A DNA stretch of 64,000 nt. It comes from Bostrychus sinensis (taxonomy: Eukaryota; Chordata; Actinopteri; Gobiiformes; Eleotridae). This document shows positions 61,096 to 64,000 of the stretch, piece by piece. Under the pieces are notes generated by a model. That model saw only the letters and a program-made list of their open reading frames with translations, was not told where the DNA came from and made no database searches. Location: the NCBI GenBank assembly GCA_020698575.1, contig CM036256.1, positions 13,655,908 through 13,719,907 on the forward strand, given 5' to 3'. A program made the position numbers and the translations under genes. The number at the start of each line of letters is the position of its first letter. The stretch's first letter is position 1.

Positions 61096-61225
61096 GTTTG
61101 GCACTGCGAATTATCTGCCTCCTAGCTTGCAGTCATTTTTACATAGATTTTTAAACTGGATGCCCCTCCTGGTGCAACTCTCTGCATTTATCCAGGCTTG
61201 GGACCAGCACAAATAGTACTAAAAT
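61096..61225 (+). repeat. Dispersed repeat R1
   Basis: ATTATCTGCCTCCTAGCTTG, AACTGGATGCCCCTCC, GCATTTATCCAGGCTTGGG and ACCAGCACAAATAGTAC. It shares the 5' GCCTCCTAGC word with the copy at 31247. Confidence 0.65.
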
Positions 61226-62910
61226 GTAATGAAAACGAGTTATTATACCAACGTAATGCCTTTGGAGCCAAAAACTAAACCACAGCCCAGAAAGGGAAAA
61301 AGATCATGTCATACAATTAAAGTATAGGTTGTTTTCCTCAAGGTTATTGTCAGAATTTCACACCATAAAAAACTTTGCTGATTCATGCCTACCCTTATTT
61401 ATTATCATTGAAATTGATAATGGAACTGGATTTTACCTGGATCCAAAGAGGATTATGGGATTTGTAGAGCATATGATGTTGTAGAAACTTTACAGTAACA
61501 CTTGCATACTTCTCTCTTTGTCATGACTTTTTAATACCAGATTATGTCAAGTTTTTAAGCAGAAGAGCAGTGTAAAAATATTTCACAATTTTATTACAAA
61601 CTGACAACACTAGATCTCTGAATTAAGAAGACAAATGTCCAACAAAAAAGTTGTTATCTAGTAGATTATCTTTAAAACACTGTTAACAAGAGAAAGGCAA
61701 TCCACAAATCCTTGGCATCCTTGCTGCTGCATATGCATGTCCGTCTGCTTGACTGTTTTAATGGCGTCACTATGAGTCTATAAGGCTGAACTACCAAACA
61801 GTAAATCTTTGACAATAAATCCATTTTATGTTTAAGCCTGACCCAGAAAAAAGAAGTTACGGCTCCACACTTGCTCTTTTGCTAATTGGCCTAAGACTGG
61901 AAATGCATTTATTAGCAGCACAATATAAAGTAGGACGCTCCAGATTCAGAATCCAATCAAGGTCTTAACCCTTGCTATTCATTACGCTAATCGATGTAGA
62001 GCACATCCTCACGGTTTTATGTTATTGGCTACAAAGTCGGCACTGATCGTAACACTAAACATAAGAAGCTGACTAGACAAACAGATCAAACTAATTGGCA
62101 GAGAAAGACAATTAGTGAGCAACATACAAGGTACTAAAGATACAAATCTCAAGATACATGAACAGCCCACTCAAGCAGACATGTTTAAAGGCCATTATCA
62201 TGAAGACTGGTGTGGTATAAATCATTACATTCAATCAAAACAGCAAACTTGAAAGTGCTTTAGAAGAATTAGAATTAGAATTACTACAATGGAATTTAAT
62301 ATGAAGAATAAAACCAAAATAAACCAAGAGAAAGACAAGAATGAGGGCACACAAGCAATAAGAGTCCTATACAAGCAGCATTAGCAGTATAAACTCTACT
62401 GTTTATGGCTTGGTGAGCAATCCAAATTGTTTTCAATTCAATAGAGCTCAGGGAGATGACATCCAGCACCTCCAAATTCAGTCAAAGACACTATTTTGCA
62501 GCTTTGTGAGTTGGAAGTGTGGTTGCTGTAAAAACAGAACTAATAGTTACTGCCCATGCAAACGTGAATGCCTGTCTATGCATGATATGAATATTAATTG
62601 TATTGAGTTTTGTATTAGATGGGTCAAAATTGGTAAAAATTGACTTCATGGGTTTGCGATCTATGCTAGTGCTAATCATCTTTGCTAATTTTTACTACCA
62701 ATATGGCAAGCAGATAAAATGCAAGTCATGTGATCACCATACAACGATCTATACAAAGAAGAATCCAAGATTTATGCTGAGCAGAGATTTCTATTAGGAG
62801 AAGAAATACCAGACCTGTTTCTGAAATGCTAACCAGGCTACAGTGCATACATAATGGACACATAATGGTCCAACAACAAATGCCACAACAAAAGTTATAG
62901 TAAACACGCA
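61226..62910. other. Intronic DNA, nothing recognised
   Basis: No feature supported. Confidence 0.5.
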
Positions 62911-63780
62911 TGGCCACATTATTAGGCTGACCTGTTCTAATGCTTAATGCAAAATATCTAATCAGTATGGGTGTAATGATATCGTAACTATATCAATGTA
63001 TCGATTTTTTTTTTCCTACAATACAACTGTACTGATACACATGATACCTTGTATCGAATCATATCGTTTTCTAGGAAGTGTGTATCAATATACATGGAAT
63101 ATCAATCTATAATATTGGAAATATCGATATTAGAAATTTGCATGTTAAAATAAAACCAGACACCAGGTTTTTTAAATGTAATTTTTGTGTTTTTAATGAA
63201 ATAAAATGTTTGTATGTTTGAGTGTATTCAACTTTTCTTTGCTCTCTGTCTAATGGACATAATCAACCCTGGCCATGGTGCTACACTTGAGAGTAATCTT
63301 TTATGATTTTTGGCAAAAACTTGCTGTATCGATTATTGATATGAAGGTGCTGAATCATATCAAATCATATTGTTCCAAATTAACCAATATTGTTCTTAAA
63401 TCATACTGAAACAATTCTTAATCGATATGTATTGTATCCTCGCAAAAACGTATCGTTACACCCCTACTAATCAGCCAATCACAGAACAGCAGTCCTGAGA
63501 CATGTTGAAGACAAACCAGCTGAAGTTTGATGTTTATGTGTATACATGAAAGTCTGAGTATTTCAGAAACTGCTGATCTACAGGGAATTTCACACACAAC
63601 CATCTCAAGGGATTACAGAGAATGGCCTTAACAAGAGACAAAAATCCAGTGAGCGGCATTTTGGTGGCAAAAATGCCTTGATGAGGACAAAATACTACAG
63701 TCCTATTGGCTCCAGATGATAGAAAGGCAACAGTAACTCAACTAACCAGATGTCATATGAGGTGTACTTAATAAAAGAGT
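62911..63780 (+). mobile_element. Tc1/mariner-like transposon relic, interrupted
   Basis: The left end GGCCACATTATTAGGCTGAC (62912-62931) pairs with the right end AGGTGTACTTAATAAAAGAG (63760-63779) as degraded inverted repeats. Between 63551 and 63628 a reading frame gives SLSISETADLQGIS then HTTISRDYREWP, which resembles the helix-turn-helix part of a Tc1/mariner-type transposase. It is then broken by stops, and a further scrap (KATVTQLTR) lies near 63725. Most of the catalytic region is deleted. It is split by the insertion at 62966-63466. Confidence 0.7.
62958..63474. mobile_element. hAT-like MITE family H2 with perfect 8-bp target duplication
   Basis: The element proper is 62966-63466 (501 bp). 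It begins TATGGGTGTAATGATATCG and ends CGTATCGTTACACCCCTA, inverted with a few mismatches. CTAATCAG flanks it exactly on both sides (62958-62965 and 63467-63474). Removing it restores the continuous Tc1/mariner-like sequence ATCTAATCAG/CCAATCAC. The interior is non-coding, and a degraded second copy is at 40165-40553. Confidence 0.9.
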
Positions 63781-63816
63781 TTTTGTATTGTTTTTTGTAC
63801 AGAATGTTGTACTCAC
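63781..63816 (-). promoter_or_regulatory. Splice donor region of the first visible b4galt2 exon
   Basis: On the minus strand the exon ends CCTGGCCTGG and is followed by gtgagtacaac, a near-consensus U2-type donor. The transposon relic's end lies only 37 bp into the intron. Confidence 0.85.
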
Positions 63817-64000
63817 CCAGGCCAGGAGGGTTCTCGGGGCAGGGCGGCAGTGGTTTGGGCGAAGGCGTCTGGTTGGTCTCCGGCTGGACGCTGACCCCCA
63901 GCTGCTCTCCAGTTGCCAAGTAGCTGGCCATCGTACTGTTGGGCCTGGACAGGTTGTAGTAGTAATAATGATGGCCGCCCCCTGCTGCTCCGCTAATGTT
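63817..64000 (-). CDS. b4galt2: Beta-1,4-galactosyltransferase 2, N-terminal stem exon (partial)
   Basis: This is the 3' part of the N-terminal coding exon of a Golgi type II membrane enzyme that transfers galactose from UDP-Gal to terminal GlcNAc. It continues past 64000, so the cytoplasmic tail and membrane anchor are not visible. The 61 codons seen encode the luminal stem: a Gly/His/Tyr-rich stretch (GGGHHYYYYN), sequons NIS, NLS, NST and NQT, then a Pro-rich run ending LPPCPENPPGL. The Cys corresponds to the family Cys that pairs with the one in PPDC of the next exon. The NLSRPNST and CPENPPGL motifs resemble mammalian B4GALT2 rather than B4GALT1. The exon ends CTGG followed by the donor gtgagt, leaving one base of a Val codon (phase 1) that the exon at 1201-1319 completes. 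The ATG at 63929-63931 is internal because the frame is open upstream. B4GALT1 is the main alternative. Confidence 0.9.

Larger units (their letters stand above)
1320..63816 (-). other. b4galt2 intron 1, about 62.5 kb
   Basis: The donor gtgagt ends at 63816 and the acceptor ag is at 1321-1320. Both visible flanking exons are on the same strand with matching phase 1, and the joined peptide PPGL-VGRLLIEF agrees with the family, so the whole stretch is read as one intron. A small unrecognised exon or a nested gene cannot be excluded, but no domain-bearing reading frame was seen on either strand. It is filled with non-autonomous repeats listed separately. Confidence 0.85.

Noticed and set aside
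63695..63931. A 78-codon frame starting at the ATG at 63931 as a stand-alone gene
   Set aside because: The frame is open upstream to 64000 and reads through the gtgagt donor; it is an internal piece of the b4galt2 exon.

Overview
The window is AT-rich vertebrate DNA, and the repeat content (tRNA-headed SINEs, hAT-like and Tc1/mariner-like non-autonomous elements, a 5S rRNA-derived sequence) points to a teleost fish, probably a percomorph. Only one protein-coding gene can be supported. It is a beta-1,4-galactosyltransferase that reads on the minus strand and matches vertebrate B4GALT2 better than B4GALT1. Three coding exons are visible: a partial N-terminal exon at 63817-64000, an exon at 1201-1319 and an exon at 547-663. 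Their splice sites and phases join cleanly. The transmembrane start of the protein lies beyond 64000 and most of the catalytic domain lies below position 1.

The rest of the window is non-coding. About 62.5 kb (1320-63816) is the intron between the first and second visible exons, 537 bp (664-1200) is the next intron, and 1-546 is the start of a third. No other convincing gene was found. The open frames of 60-130 codons scattered through the intron lack recognisable domains and appear to be chance frames.

The giant intron is a graveyard of small mobile elements. From low to high coordinates: an AAAGGTCC-ended MITE (3718-4130); a dimeric tRNA-headed SINE (about 5690-6010); an AGT-rich tandem tract (10495-10685); a hAT-like element with a perfect 8-bp target duplication (13611-14302); an element with ATCAGGCATAAC ends and a SINE-like insertion inside it (16351-17134); a CAGGGTTTATAC-ended element (17894-18434); a SINE followed by a perfect 19-bp hairpin (18508-18845); a second MITE copy (20670-21194); 5S-derived sequence (35610-35729) followed closely by a 2.67-kb fold-back element (35911-38582); two head-to-tail-joined hAT-like relics (54735-55738); and a Tc1/mariner-like relic interrupted by a 501-bp hAT-like insertion (62911-63780), ending 37 bp from the donor of the first visible exon.

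The most unusual object is the fold-back element at 35911-38582. It has hAT-like ends, a near-perfect 8-bp duplication, and two diverged arms of roughly 1.2 kb in inverted orientation. Each arm carries a related block with a possible splice donor and an AATAAA, and one arm also has a TATA-like box. No intact transposase was seen anywhere, so the repeats appear to be non-autonomous or dead. Family names for repeats rest on remembered consensus features and were not searched.
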